Below are positions 53,493 through 62,199 of a stretch of DNA of 64,000 nucleotides, piece by piece. Made by a program: the position numbers and the translations under genes. Position 1 is the first letter of the stretch. Each line of letters begins with the position of its first letter. Below the pieces are notes generated by a model. The model was given only the letters and a program-made list of their open reading frames with translations. It ran no database searches and had not been told where the DNA came from. This DNA is from Chitinophaga sp. LS1 (GTDB lineage Bacteria; Bacteroidota; Bacteroidia; Chitinophagales; Chitinophagaceae): contig NZ_CP128362.1 in NCBI RefSeq assembly GCF_034274695.1, positions 3,784,501 to 3,848,500 of the forward strand, read 5' to 3'.

Positions 53493-54110
53493 TTTGTATT
53501 CAGCAGCGAGTTTTACAACGGAAGTCGTATTGTTCACACCGAATTTTTCCATCAGGTTCTTACGATGGCTTTCTACTGTATGGGTACTGATAAATAATTG
53601 TTCTGCTATCTGAATAGTAGTGAGTCCCTTGCCTATGAGCTGAAGGATCTCCTTTTCACGGCGGGTGATACGGGGGATGGCTTTGAGCAGGTCCTGATCC
53701 GCACTTTTCAGTGCCTCGCGGGTACTTGTACAAAGGTATTCTTCTCCATCCATCACGGTATTGATGGCTTTGATGATTTCATTACCCAGCGCATTTTTTA
53801 ACACATATCCACTTGCGCCGTTATGTAGCATACTATGAATCACAGGTTGCTCATCGTGTACGCTGAGGGCGATGATCTTGATATCCTCGTATTTCTTTTT
53901 GATTTCAGTGGTTAGGTTTATGCCACTTACATCCGGAAGGTTTACATCCATGAGAATGACATCCGGGTGTTCCTTTTCTTCCAATGCCTGTAGTACACTT
54001 TTTCCATTGCCATAATCCCCGATCACATCAATGGTCAGGTCAGAACGTAGTATGTTCTTCAGCCCTTCCACCATTATGGGGTGGTCTTCAACAACTATAA
54101 CCTTTATCAT
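53484..54110 (-). CDS. NarL/LuxR-type response regulator
   Basis: A 208-residue regulator with receiver (D55 in LMDVNLPD, K105 in YVLKN) and C-terminal LuxR-type HTH (ITRREKEILQLIGKGLTTIQI, about 148-168; helix FISTHTVESHRKNL). It is translationally coupled by ATGA overlap to the sensor kinase upstream. It lies beside the nitrate locus and its Crp/Fnr gene, with convergent 9-base overlap. That makes nitrate or nitrite a possible input, but nothing in the sequence proves it. Confidence 0.92.
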   Translation of the reverse strand: MIKVIVVEDHPIMVEGLKNILRSDLTIDVIGDYGNGKSVLQALEEKEHPDVILMDVNLPDVSGINLTTEIKKKYEDIKIIALSVHDEQPVIHSMLHNGASGYVLKNALGNEIIKAINTVMDGEEYLCTSTREALKSADQDLLKAIPRITRREKEILQLIGKGLTTIQIAEQLFISTHTVESHRKNLMEKFGVNNTTSVVKLAAEYKLL

Positions 54111-56152
54111 GCATCATTTTTTTCGCTTGTTGCACATTCTATTGTGATGGTGGTTCCTGTTCCTATTTCTGATTGAATTTCCATTTTTCCACCGAGGAAG
54201 TCTACACGGGCCTGGATATTGGCGAGGCCTGCGCCTTTCAGTTTATTTCCCTGCGTGGTGTCAAAGCCGGCACCATCATCTTCTATTGTGAGGAAGATGG
54301 TATCGCCGGTTTGCTGAAGGAGTACGAGGATCTGGGAGGCGTCGGCATGCTTGATAGCATTGTTGACCAGCTCCTGCATAATTCTGTACAGTACTACCTG
54401 ACGGGTATGTTTCATACTATCTGTATGAAAGTTGTATACCTGGCAGACGATATTATTAACTCCGGTCTTTTTAAGGCCACGGCAGTATTCTACGGTTGCT
54501 TCACCCAGTCCATATTTAATCAGGATTTCAGGCATCATACTACGGGCTATGCGACGCAATTCGTCCATGGCGCCGTCCAGTCGTTGTAGTGTGTTGTTTA
54601 CCTTGTCATGCTTGATCTCAACATCATCTATGGTTGGGATGGTAGATAGCTCAAGTTTGATACCAGATAATAACCCACCCAATCCATCGTGCAGATCTCT
54701 GGCCAGTCGGGTACGTTCCTGTTCCTGCCCTTCGAGCATGGCGCTCAAAAGGGAAATGTGGTGTTCCTGGCGGATGCGGTCTACTTCGAACTGGTGCAGT
54801 TGCTCCTGTTGTGTGAGGAGTTTGCGGCCATTTCGGTAGAACAGATAACTCAAACCTGCAACGACTAATAACGAAATCATAATCACGATCATCAGGGAAA
54901 TCAACAACCTGTTTTTTTGCAGGGCGAATTCCTGTCTTTCGTTTTCATGTTGCAGTTGCAATATGCGTCGTTCCTTTTCAGAAGTCTGGAACTGGGTTTC
55001 CAGTTCATGCAGTTTGGCAGTGACTTCCTGCTCCTGCATACTATCGGAAAGGGTAATATATTGTCTCAGGAAACGATAGCCCTGATCTGAATTACTTTGT
55101 TTGTAAGCAATATCGGCCATGAGGTCCAGCGCCGGCATGTGCAGAGGGTAATCCCTGAGGGAAGACGCCAGCGTGGTATACTCATTCATGAATGACATGG
55201 CGATATCATACTGGCCCAGGCGGTTATACAATTTGGCCAGGGAATAGAGGTTCTGACAGATCGTAGTATTGTCCTGATAGCGACGGGCGATGGACAATCC
55301 GCTGTTGAACATCATAGTAGCATGTACATACATCTGGTGCTTCTGATCCAGTTGCCCCTGGTAGTCAAACCAGGAAGCCCACAGGTTGGAAGAGTCACCG
55401 GGCATGGAATCCAGTTTCTTCTTGGCGTCAGCGAGGTGTTGCTGCATCTGTGAAAGGCTATCCAGGTAAAACATACAGCTGGACAGGTTCAGGTGACGGC
55501 TGATGATATCTTCCGTGAACGCTGCAGAATCGGCGTAGGTATCCAGGCTCTTATTATAATAAGTAGTGGCGGTTTTATATTGGGCCTTATTAAAGAAGAT
55601 ATCACCCAGGCTCTGGTAGGTGCCACCCAGTATTTTGGGCTCATTAAGCTGTTCAAGTACGGGGATGGCTTTCAGGTATTCTTCTACCTGTAGCTGGGTG
55701 TAGCCTTTGTCGCCCATGACCATGGCGAGATTAATCCGTGTCATGGCCATGAGCTTGCGGCTTTCCCTGGCAGTGTCCTTTTTGAGGGCCTCTTTGGCCA
55801 GGATCAGGTACTTTTCTGCTTCCTGAGGGTCGTGGTACGTGCGGTACCATTCACCCAGGGCCAGATGAGCACTGGCGATGCCGAGCTTGTTGTCCCGTTT
55901 TTCTTCCAGTTTAAGTGCCTGTTGTATGTAAGAGAAGGCTAAAGCGCTGTCGGTGGTTTGCAATTTTTTTGCAAGCCGGAGGAATAATTCCACCCTTGCT
56001 GCTTCGTCAGGTACCCGACGAATGGCATTCTGAAGGCTATCCAGGTAGGTCGGTTTGGACCTGGAGCAGCTGGTGATAAATACGCTGTTAGCTATTAACA
56101 GCATGATTATGAGTATGCTTAGTACCCGCTTGTAAGTAAATAATGTTCCCAT
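54107..56152 (-). CDS. TPR-containing sensor histidine kinase (HisKA_3 type)
   Basis: A 681-residue kinase. The N-terminal hydrophobic stretch ends in ITSC (C29), a lipobox-like site. TPR-like repeats follow (about 60-390, for example ALAFSYIQQALKLEEK), a coiled segment, one membrane helix (about 415-440, LLISLMIVIMISLLVVAGLSY), then a dimerisation domain with the H box RLARDLHDGLGGLLSGIK and a HATPase end (VNNAIKHADAS, DDGAGFD, GAGLANIQARV). The TPR part is probably periplasmic. It is the NarX-type partner of the overlapping LuxR regulator. Signal unknown. Confidence 0.9.
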   Translation of the reverse strand: MGTLFTYKRVLSILIIMLLIANSVFITSCSRSKPTYLDSLQNAIRRVPDEAARVELFLRLAKKLQTTDSALAFSYIQQALKLEEKRDNKLGIASAHLALGEWYRTYHDPQEAEKYLILAKEALKKDTARESRKLMAMTRINLAMVMGDKGYTQLQVEEYLKAIPVLEQLNEPKILGGTYQSLGDIFFNKAQYKTATTYYNKSLDTYADSAAFTEDIISRHLNLSSCMFYLDSLSQMQQHLADAKKKLDSMPGDSSNLWASWFDYQGQLDQKHQMYVHATMMFNSGLSIARRYQDNTTICQNLYSLAKLYNRLGQYDIAMSFMNEYTTLASSLRDYPLHMPALDLMADIAYKQSNSDQGYRFLRQYITLSDSMQEQEVTAKLHELETQFQTSEKERRILQLQHENERQEFALQKNRLLISLMIVIMISLLVVAGLSYLFYRNGRKLLTQQEQLHQFEVDRIRQEHHISLLSAMLEGQEQERTRLARDLHDGLGGLLSGIKLELSTIPTIDDVEIKHDKVNNTLQRLDGAMDELRRIARSMMPEILIKYGLGEATVEYCRGLKKTGVNNIVCQVYNFHTDSMKHTRQVVLYRIMQELVNNAIKHADASQILVLLQQTGDTIFLTIEDDGAGFDTTQGNKLKGAGLANIQARVDFLGGKMEIQSEIGTGTTITIECATSEKNDA

Positions 56153-56534
56153 CCGGATGGAAATATATAAAATATTTTATAAATATAGCTAATTGGTTGA
56201 GATTATTGGATTTAGATTGTTTTTAATATGATCAGCTAAGAAAACCCCTGTTTTCCGGGATTTTTTTCAGGGAGAACAGGCTGTACTTTTGTGATGTCGA
56301 AAGGGAAATGTGAAAGCGAAAATATGCCGAAAGGCTACAACAATGACGATATACTAATCAAAAATATTCACGAGGCCATAGATTTTATTGAACAAACCCC
56401 CAGAGATGACAAGGCAGCGGGATTCGTACACCCGCTGCCTGTATTTAATCAAAAACGATCATCTCTTTAAATTATTGTTCCCACAACCATTTTAAATTTC
56501 AATATTCTGCGCTGACCTAAGGACCTAAACCACG
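56153..56534. other. Intergenic region with a possible small gene
   Basis: About 380 bases. It contains a -7 element TACTTTTG (56284-56291, plus strand), a short open frame (56294-56470) and a 10-bp perfect hairpin AGGCAGCGGG / CCCGCTGCCT (56412-56440) inside that frame. Confidence 0.6.
56324..56470 (+). CDS. Possible small protein (48 residues)
   Basis: An open frame from ATG 56324 (or ATG 56294, 58 residues) to TAA 56470. The shorter form starts 32 bases after the -7 element TACTTTTG, near the usual spacing. The product is soluble and charged, with DDILIKNIHEAIDFIEQTP likely helical. No family recognised. A 10-bp hairpin lies inside the frame, so the stretch may instead be a short non-coding transcript ending at that hairpin. 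Confidence 0.35.
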   Translation: MPKGYNNDDILIKNIHEAIDFIEQTPRDDKAAGFVHPLPVFNQKRSSL

Positions 56535-56960
56535 TTAGTGGTGATAGTGTCCTGTTTTTATTTCAGGATTATACCCGACAAAGAATGCCAGCCAGATGGT
56601 TCTGGATATGCGCATGATAGGTGGCTGCAAAAGGATCAGTAACACCGCATTCACACCTATCCACCAGAAAATTCTGTTATCATAGAGAGAAAAACCAAGG
56701 AGTACCCACCAGGCCACAAAGGTTGCTACACTGATCGCTACGGTGAGTGCATAACTTACATAACCGGTACCAAAATAGAACCCGATTTCCCTTTGCAGAT
56801 CTTCTCCACACACCGGACATCTTTCGTTCATTTCTGTAAAGTGCTTCAGATCATATGCATTATCCGTCTTAAAGAGCTTTCCTTTACGGCAGGCTGGGCA
56901 CCTGTTTTTCCAGATGCTAAGGAATAAATTAGGCCGTTTTTCGATTTTTTCTGCACACAT
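56535..56960 (-). CDS. DUF983 family zinc-ribbon membrane protein
   Basis: A 141-residue protein with an N-terminal double CxxC zinc ribbon (C21/C24 in CPAC, C48/C51 in CPVC) and two or three membrane helices after residue 65. This is the DUF983 arrangement; members often sit near cytochrome oxidase genes but the function is not established. It begins one base after the AraC-type gene stop, so the two are cotranscribed. The His-rich end (GHYHH) could also bind metal. Confidence 0.85.
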   Translation of the reverse strand: MCAEKIEKRPNLFLSIWKNRCPACRKGKLFKTDNAYDLKHFTEMNERCPVCGEDLQREIGFYFGTGYVSYALTVAISVATFVAWWVLLGFSLYDNRIFWWIGVNAVLLILLQPPIMRISRTIWLAFFVGYNPEIKTGHYHH

Positions 56961-56961
56961 A

Positions 56962-57846
56962 TTATTGAGTAATGTATTTCTTTCTGAATTCTTCGGGAGT
57001 GATTCCTTCGTAATTTCTAAAGAAACGGGTGAAGTAAGAGTTGTCTTTAAAGTTGAGATCGTACGCGATTTCCAGTATACTCAAGTCTGCATTGGTTAGC
57101 AGGCGTTTAGCTTCCAGGAGGATCCTGTCGCGAATGACATCGCCGGCTGTTTTACCCAACAATTCTCTGCACAATGCATTGAGATGGTTAGGCGTTATGT
57201 ACAACATAGCGGCATAATCTTTTGGCAGTCTTTTAGTACGGAAGTACTGATTGATCAGCTGTTGGAAGTTGCGGAGCTGTATGGAAGTGTGTACTGTCAG
57301 GGCTGTGGTTCCCCCTCTGGTGGTATGTCGCTCTACTGTAATAAAGAGCTCCAACAGCCGCAGGCAGATCATGTCCATATTGAGTTGAGGATGCTGATTC
57401 GCTTCCCGCAGCAGTTTTTCGAACAGTTCGGTCACTTCAGGATGAATGTAACCCGGCAACTGGCAAACGGATTGCTGACTGTTGCCACTGAAAAAGCTGA
57501 ACTGGTCCAGGTAGTTTGGATTGAGCAGGAAGGAGCGGAAGAAGTCGGCGGCGAAATGTATAATATACCCGTCGGTACGGCTTGTGAAGTCCCAGCTGTG
57601 TACCTGTCCTGGAGCCATGAAGTAGATCTGGAAGGGATGAACATCGAATTTGACAAAGTCGATGGTGTGGGATCCGCTACCTTTTGTGAACATCACCAGG
57701 TGATAGAAGGCGTGCCTGTGGGGATGATGCCTTGCCTGGTAGTGTTTGTCGAGGTAACCGGCAAAGTCTTCTACCATAAGGTGCAACGGTTGCCCGTTTT
57801 TGTCGATGGTACAGACGTCGTAAACCGGTATTGTAGCGCGCGCCAT
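56962..57846 (-). CDS. AraC-family transcriptional regulator
   Basis: A 294-residue regulator with an N-terminal cupin-like sensor domain (HPHRHAFYHLVMFTKGSG, MAPGQVHSWDF) and a C-terminal double HTH (about 195-290; DLSILEIAYDLNFKDNSYFTRFFRNYEGITPEEFRK). It has its own -7 element 22 bases upstream. TTACCG words in the divergent intergenic region, one overlapping that element, could be its binding sites. Effector unknown. Confidence 0.92.
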   Translation of the reverse strand: MARATIPVYDVCTIDKNGQPLHLMVEDFAGYLDKHYQARHHPHRHAFYHLVMFTKGSGSHTIDFVKFDVHPFQIYFMAPGQVHSWDFTSRTDGYIIHFAADFFRSFLLNPNYLDQFSFFSGNSQQSVCQLPGYIHPEVTELFEKLLREANQHPQLNMDMICLRLLELFITVERHTTRGGTTALTVHTSIQLRNFQQLINQYFRTKRLPKDYAAMLYITPNHLNALCRELLGKTAGDVIRDRILLEAKRLLTNADLSILEIAYDLNFKDNSYFTRFFRNYEGITPEEFRKKYITQ

Positions 57847-57868
57847 TGTGCTGTTGTTATTAATTGTA

Positions 57869-57876
57869 CAAAATTA
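57869..57876 (-). promoter_or_regulatory. -7 element before the AraC-type gene
   Basis: TAATTTTG on the minus strand matches TAnnTTTG and ends 22 bases before the ATG. A TTACCG word (57874-57879, plus strand) overlaps it. Confidence 0.5.
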
Positions 57877-57927
57877 CCGGATTTTATGAGTATGTGATGG
57901 TGAAATAAGGGGGTATTATGGTACTTT

Positions 57928-57942
57928 TTACCGATTCGGTAA
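57928..57942. promoter_or_regulatory. 15-bp palindrome, candidate operator
   Basis: TTACCGA-T-TCGGTAA is fully symmetric. Its half-site TTACCG recurs at 57874-57879 over the AraC-gene promoter. It lies between the AraC regulator and the AsmA-like gene. Confidence 0.5.
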
Positions 57943-58014
57943 TTAATGAGAGAAAACGGAGCCGGGTAGCGTCTTATATACATATAAAATATTTTTATTT
58001 TATAGGGTTCTGGT

Positions 58015-58022
58015 TAATTTTG
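58015..58022 (+). promoter_or_regulatory. -7 element before the AsmA-like gene
   Basis: TAATTTTG matches TAnnTTTG and ends 41 bases before the ATG at 58064. No good -33 TTTG is present. Confidence 0.4.
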
Positions 58023-58063
58023 CATAATTATATAAGTCTCAACTTACACATCATTAAAGAAGC

Positions 58064-61000
58064 ATGAAGACACGGAAACGCATTTTTCGTATCCTATATA
58101 TCGTATTGGGTTCTATGCTGGCATTATTAGGGATCGCCTCTCTTATTCTGTACACGCAGCAGGAACGACTGACACAAATGGCACTCAGGGAGCTGAATAA
58201 GCAGCTGCCCGGTGATCTCGTTGTGGGTGGCAGTAATATCGCCCCATTTGAAAACTTTCCGTACGTATCGATTGGACTGAAGAATGTAACATTTTATGCT
58301 AACAAACAGCATACTGGCAAACCATTGTACCAGGTAGAAAAATTGTTTGTTGGATTTAGTCTGCCAGACATCATCCGCCAGCAATACAATGTAAAGGTAC
58401 TGGTAGTGAAAAATGGTTACCTGCACCTGGTTAAAGAGCAGAATGGAAAGATCGATATCGTGGAAGCCAACCGTATTCAGTCGGATTCGACTATTACTAC
58501 TTCTGGTGATTCGGCGCCTATGCAGCTGGATATCAAGAAGATCATTCTGAGAGACCTGGATATCTCGTATACCGACAAGGTGATGGGATCGCATGTGGCT
58601 ACACATATCGACAAGATCAAGACCTCGTTCAAAATGGATGGGGATCTGATCAACGCATCGATGGAAGGTAAGCAGGTCATTGATTATATCACCCCGTCTG
58701 ACACTGTGCTGTTTCGCCATAAAAATATTGAGACAGATCTGCAACTCAGTTATGATAGCAAAAAGCAGTTACTAAACCTGCCCGTGGGCAAACTGAAACT
58801 GGAACAGGCAAGATTTAGTGTGACAGGTTCCCTGAATATGTCTCAGGGTAATCTGGTTGATGTGACACTGGAAGGAGACAAGCCGGATATCAACCTGTTA
58901 TTATCTTTCGCACCTGCGAGTGTGACGGAGCAACTGAAACAATTTAAATACGACGGCCGGATCTCTTTCAAAGGCGTCATGAAGGGAAAACTGGGTGATG
59001 GCAAAATGCCACTCATCTCTGTCAACTTCGGTTGTGAAAATGCTTACTTCCTGAACCCGGATGCGAACAAGAAAGTAGACAGTTTGAGCTTTAAAGGATA
59101 TTATACCAATGGTGCTGAGCATTCGCTCAAAACCTCTGAGTTGCACATTCTGAATATGAGCGCATTGCCAGACAAAGGTGTGTTCAAAGGCAACTTTGTA
59201 ATGCGCGACTTCACCGATCCAAAGATTGTGATGCAGGTGAACTCAGAATTGGAACTGGAATTCATCGGTGCTTTCCTGGGTATCAAAGACCTGCAGAAGG
59301 TAACAGGCCACATCAGTCTGAACATGAACTTTAAGGAACTGGTGGATATGCAACTGCCGGAAGCTTCGCTCGGTAAACTGAAAGAAGGAATACAGAGTGA
59401 ACTGACGGTGAGCAACCTGACCTTCCGGATTCCGAATTATCCGCATATGGTGCGCAATATGAACCTGCATGCGAACATGAAGAATGGCATGGTAACGCTG
59501 GATAGTCTGGCGCTGCGCGTAGGCCATTCTGATATCATGCTGAGTGGTTCACTAAGCGACCTGCCAGCAGTGTTTCACAAACACCAGCAACCAGTAAAGG
59601 TGACGCTGAATGTACATAGTAATAAGATATTGATGAGCGATGTGCTGGCCTTTGATTCTGCGAAAGCAAGAAAAGCAAAAGAGGAGATCAATGGGTTTAA
59701 CATCACCTTGTCTCTCGAAACATCTGTGAACCAGTTGCTGCATCCTGCCCCCTTGCCAAAAGGTACTTTCAGGATGGAAAAACTGAATGCCTCCTTTAAA
59801 TACTATCCACATGCATTTCATGATTTTGGTACAGAAGTGGCGATCAATGATACTGCATTGCTGATGCGTAACTTCGGTGGTCTGATTGATAGTACGGATC
59901 TGAAGCTGAGTGCGAGAGTGATTAACTACCAGTTGTGGTTTGATAAGGTAAAGAGAGGGAAAACACAGATTGCATTTGACCTGAAATCACAACACCTGGC
60001 CATGAATGACCTGCTGGGAAGGATCAGCAAAAACTATGTTCCAAAAGATTATCAGCAAGAGGTAGCCAGTAATATCTGGCTCCGTGCCAAGTGTGATATG
60101 AAGTATGATTCTGTCTTCAAATTTGCGAAACTGCATATTGCGAATATATCCGGATCATTGAAAGTACATCCGATCGTACTGGAAAAGATCAATGGTACCA
60201 TCATGTATGGTAATAACCGCTTTGTACGTGTAGACACGCTGACAGGAAAAATTGGTAACAGTGACTTTGATATCAGCGGCCGGCTATTTTTAGGAACTGA
60301 TACCACACAGCGGAAGAAGCCGAATTTCTTCACATTCAAATCTGAAAAACTGGATGTGGATCAGCTCACGAATTATAAATTCTCAGGAGTGGAAGAGGAA
60401 GAAGACAAACCGCTGGTAGCGCCTACAACCGTGAGAAATACGGTCACGGATTCTATTCATAAGAGTGCGTTCAACATTTTCAATGTACCGTTTACAGATA
60501 TAACCGTGAATGCGGAAGTAGGAAAAGTAAAGTACCATCATCTGTGGATAAAGGACTTTACGACAAAGATGCGGATGCAGAGTAACCATCATATGTATAT
60601 CGATACCCTGGGAATGAATATTGCTGAAGGCACCATTGGAATGAGAGGTCACTTTGATGGTTCTGATCCGGCTAAAATTATGTTCAGGAGCAGGATCCGT
60701 TTCAATGACGTGAACATTGAGAAGATGATGTTGAAGCTGGATTACTTTGGTCAGGACTATGTGATCAATAAGAATGTAAAGGGAAGGTTGTTTGGACAGG
60801 TAAGGTGCCGTGTACTGATGCATCCGGATCTGACACCAAGGTTAGAGGATTCACAAGCTACGCTGGATGTGGATATCAGGAATGGGAGTCTGGTGAACTT
60901 TTCCCCGATGCAGGCGATGGCGAGTTACTTTAAAGACAAGAACCTGAACAAGATCAACTTTGATACGTTGAAAAATAAGCTGACCCTGAAGAATGGGGTG

Positions 61001-61288
61001 CTGGAAATTCCTAAAATGAATATCAACTCATCACTTGGGTTTATAGAGATTTCAGGTAAACAGGGATTGGATTTCAACATGGAGTATTACCTGAGAGTGC
61101 CCATGAAGGTGGTAACGAGTGCAGGATGGCAGGGGTTGTTTGGCAGGAAAAAAGAAGATGTAGATCCGGATCAGGAAGATGCGATTGAGTACAGAGATAA
61201 GAACAAGACGATCCGGTTTATGAATATTAAAGTGACAGGTACGCCAGATAAGTTTAAAGTTGGATTAGGGAAGGCGAAAAAAGCATAA
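58064..61288 (+). CDS. Large AsmA-like inner-membrane protein
   Basis: A 1074-residue protein with a single N-terminal membrane helix (residues 9-28) and a long beta-rich periplasmic body. The start (LNKQLPGDLVVGGSNIAPFENFPYVSIGLKNVTFY) and the C-terminal AsmA_2-like region (about 850-1010; GQVRCRVLMHPDLTPRLEDSQATLDVDIRNGSLVNFSPMQ) place it in the AsmA/TamB-like group. Relatives are thought to form hydrophobic grooves moving phospholipid between membranes. The ThuA remnant follows two bases after its stop. Role in this organism inferred from family. Confidence 0.85.
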   Translation: MKTRKRIFRILYIVLGSMLALLGIASLILYTQQERLTQMALRELNKQLPGDLVVGGSNIAPFENFPYVSIGLKNVTFYANKQHTGKPLYQVEKLFVGFSLPDIIRQQYNVKVLVVKNGYLHLVKEQNGKIDIVEANRIQSDSTITTSGDSAPMQLDIKKIILRDLDISYTDKVMGSHVATHIDKIKTSFKMDGDLINASMEGKQVIDYITPSDTVLFRHKNIETDLQLSYDSKKQLLNLPVGKLKLEQARFSVTGSLNMSQGNLVDVTLEGDKPDINLLLSFAPASVTEQLKQFKYDGRISFKGVMKGKLGDGKMPLISVNFGCENAYFLNPDANKKVDSLSFKGYYTNGAEHSLKTSELHILNMSALPDKGVFKGNFVMRDFTDPKIVMQVNSELELEFIGAFLGIKDLQKVTGHISLNMNFKELVDMQLPEASLGKLKEGIQSELTVSNLTFRIPNYPHMVRNMNLHANMKNGMVTLDSLALRVGHSDIMLSGSLSDLPAVFHKHQQPVKVTLNVHSNKILMSDVLAFDSAKARKAKEEINGFNITLSLETSVNQLLHPAPLPKGTFRMEKLNASFKYYPHAFHDFGTEVAINDTALLMRNFGGLIDSTDLKLSARVINYQLWFDKVKRGKTQIAFDLKSQHLAMNDLLGRISKNYVPKDYQQEVASNIWLRAKCDMKYDSVFKFAKLHIANISGSLKVHPIVLEKINGTIMYGNNRFVRVDTLTGKIGNSDFDISGRLFLGTDTTQRKKPNFFTFKSEKLDVDQLTNYKFSGVEEEEDKPLVAPTTVRNTVTDSIHKSAFNIFNVPFTDITVNAEVGKVKYHHLWIKDFTTKMRMQSNHHMYIDTLGMNIAEGTIGMRGHFDGSDPAKIMFRSRIRFNDVNIEKMMLKLDYFGQDYVINKNVKGRLFGQVRCRVLMHPDLTPRLEDSQATLDVDIRNGSLVNFSPMQAMASYFKDKNLNKINFDTLKNKLTLKNGVLEIPKMNINSSLGFIEISGKQGLDFNMEYYLRVPMKVVTSAGWQGLFGRKKEDVDPDQEDAIEYRDKNKTIRFMNIKVTGTPDKFKVGLGKAKKA

Positions 61289-61290
61289 CT

Positions 61291-61536
61291 ATGATGAAAG
61301 CAATCATGATACTTCTAATTTATGGCAGTACAGTGCAGGCACAGCGATTGCATGTGCTTGCACTGGCTGAAAATGGAGGGCATCATATTGCTTACACTAA
61401 AAGAGCAAAGGTGTGGTTGGATCAGCTGGCGAAGGAGAACAATTTTGTGATTATGGGGCATGCGCCTGAATTGTTTGATAACCCGACGTATGTTTTACTA
61501 TTCAGGAATGCAATCAGCTGGGCTTTCAAAAAATAA
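61291..61536 (+). pseudogene. Internally deleted ThuA-like protein remnant
   Basis: An 81-codon open frame. Residues 1-18 look like a signal peptide ending in VQAQ. Residues 19-53 (LHVLALAENGGHHIAYTKRAKVWLDQL) resemble the start of ThuA/trehalose-utilisation-type domains. The last 25 (FDNPTYVLLFRNAISWAFKK) resemble their end. The central about 150 residues with the fold core are missing, but the reading frame is kept. It is probably a decayed gene; a functional microprotein cannot be excluded. Confidence 0.6.
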
Positions 61537-61557
61537 ATTCCATTTTTGAGCAAAGGG

Positions 61558-61565
61558 TATTTTTG
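61558..61565 (+). promoter_or_regulatory. -7 element before the GNAT gene
   Basis: TATTTTTG matches TAnnTTTG. It overlaps the TTG at 61563, which argues against that codon as the start, and lies 36 bases before ATG 61602. Confidence 0.45.
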
Positions 61566-61601
61566 AATTGTTTTAGCTTGCTGTTTATAACCCATTCCAC
61601 T

Positions 61602-62174
61602 ATGACGCAACAATTACCTGCTTTTTTAAGTGCTGATGCAGGCACGTCTTTTTCTTCCGGTGAGTTTTTTCTGAGACCATTGGTATTGGATACTGATATT
61701 CCTTTGATTCACGATTGGGTGAACAGGGAGTATGCCGTGTATTGGCAATTACAGCATAGTACGATAGAGACAGTGCGTAAAATGTATGCCGATCTGATCG
61801 CTTTGCCGCATGTACAGCCTTTTCTGGGGTTTTATAATGACAAGCCGGCTTTTCTGGTAGAGTTTTATAAGGCACAGGAAGATAGGATAGGGGAGTATTA
61901 TGATGCGCTGCCGGGGGATTATGGATTTCATATCCTGATGGCGCCGGTGGAGAAGCGGATACCGGATTTTACCTTTCAGGTGTTTCAGGTGATAATGGCG
62001 TTTTTATTTAGTGATGCGAGGGTGGAGCGATTGATAGTGGAACCGGATGCGAGGAATGAGAAGATACATGTGTTGAATAAGAGAGCGGGGTTTGAGTATC
62101 AGGGGTTGGTGGAGTTGCCGGAGAAAACGGCGCATCTGGCATTTTGTAAAAGAAAAGAACAGGTAGTTTCCTAA
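61602..62174 (+). CDS. GNAT acetyltransferase, IucB/RhbD-like (Acetyltransf_8)
   Basis: A 190-residue acetyltransferase. FFLRPLVLDTDIPLIHDWVNREYAVYW, then GEYYDALPGDYGFHILMAP and ERLIVEPDARNEKIHVLNKRAGFEY, match the siderophore-type N-hydroxylysine acetyltransferase family. It would use acetyl-CoA to acylate an amine. No siderophore synthetase gene is adjacent, so the substrate is open. ATG 61602 is favoured by the -7 element. The stop codon lies in the loop of a convergent hairpin. Confidence 0.85.
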   Translation: MTQQLPAFLSADAGTSFSSGEFFLRPLVLDTDIPLIHDWVNREYAVYWQLQHSTIETVRKMYADLIALPHVQPFLGFYNDKPAFLVEFYKAQEDRIGEYYDALPGDYGFHILMAPVEKRIPDFTFQVFQVIMAFLFSDARVERLIVEPDARNEKIHVLNKRAGFEYQGLVELPEKTAHLAFCKRKEQVVS

Positions 62175-62187
62175 GGGAAACTACCTG
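62160..62187. terminator. Hairpin at the convergent 3' ends of two genes
   Basis: A perfect 12-bp stem (CAGGTAGTTTCC / GGAAACTACCTG) with a 4-base loop TAAG containing the GNAT stop codon. It ends 12 bases before the stop of the convergent gene. There is no T tract on either side, so the terminator role is likely but not certain. Confidence 0.55.
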
Positions 62188-62199
62188 CGGGGAAATATA

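Noticed and set aside
56149..56160. 12-bp palindrome CCATCCGGATGG over the sensor kinase start codon
   Set aside because: Short enough to be chance and without a matching second copy.
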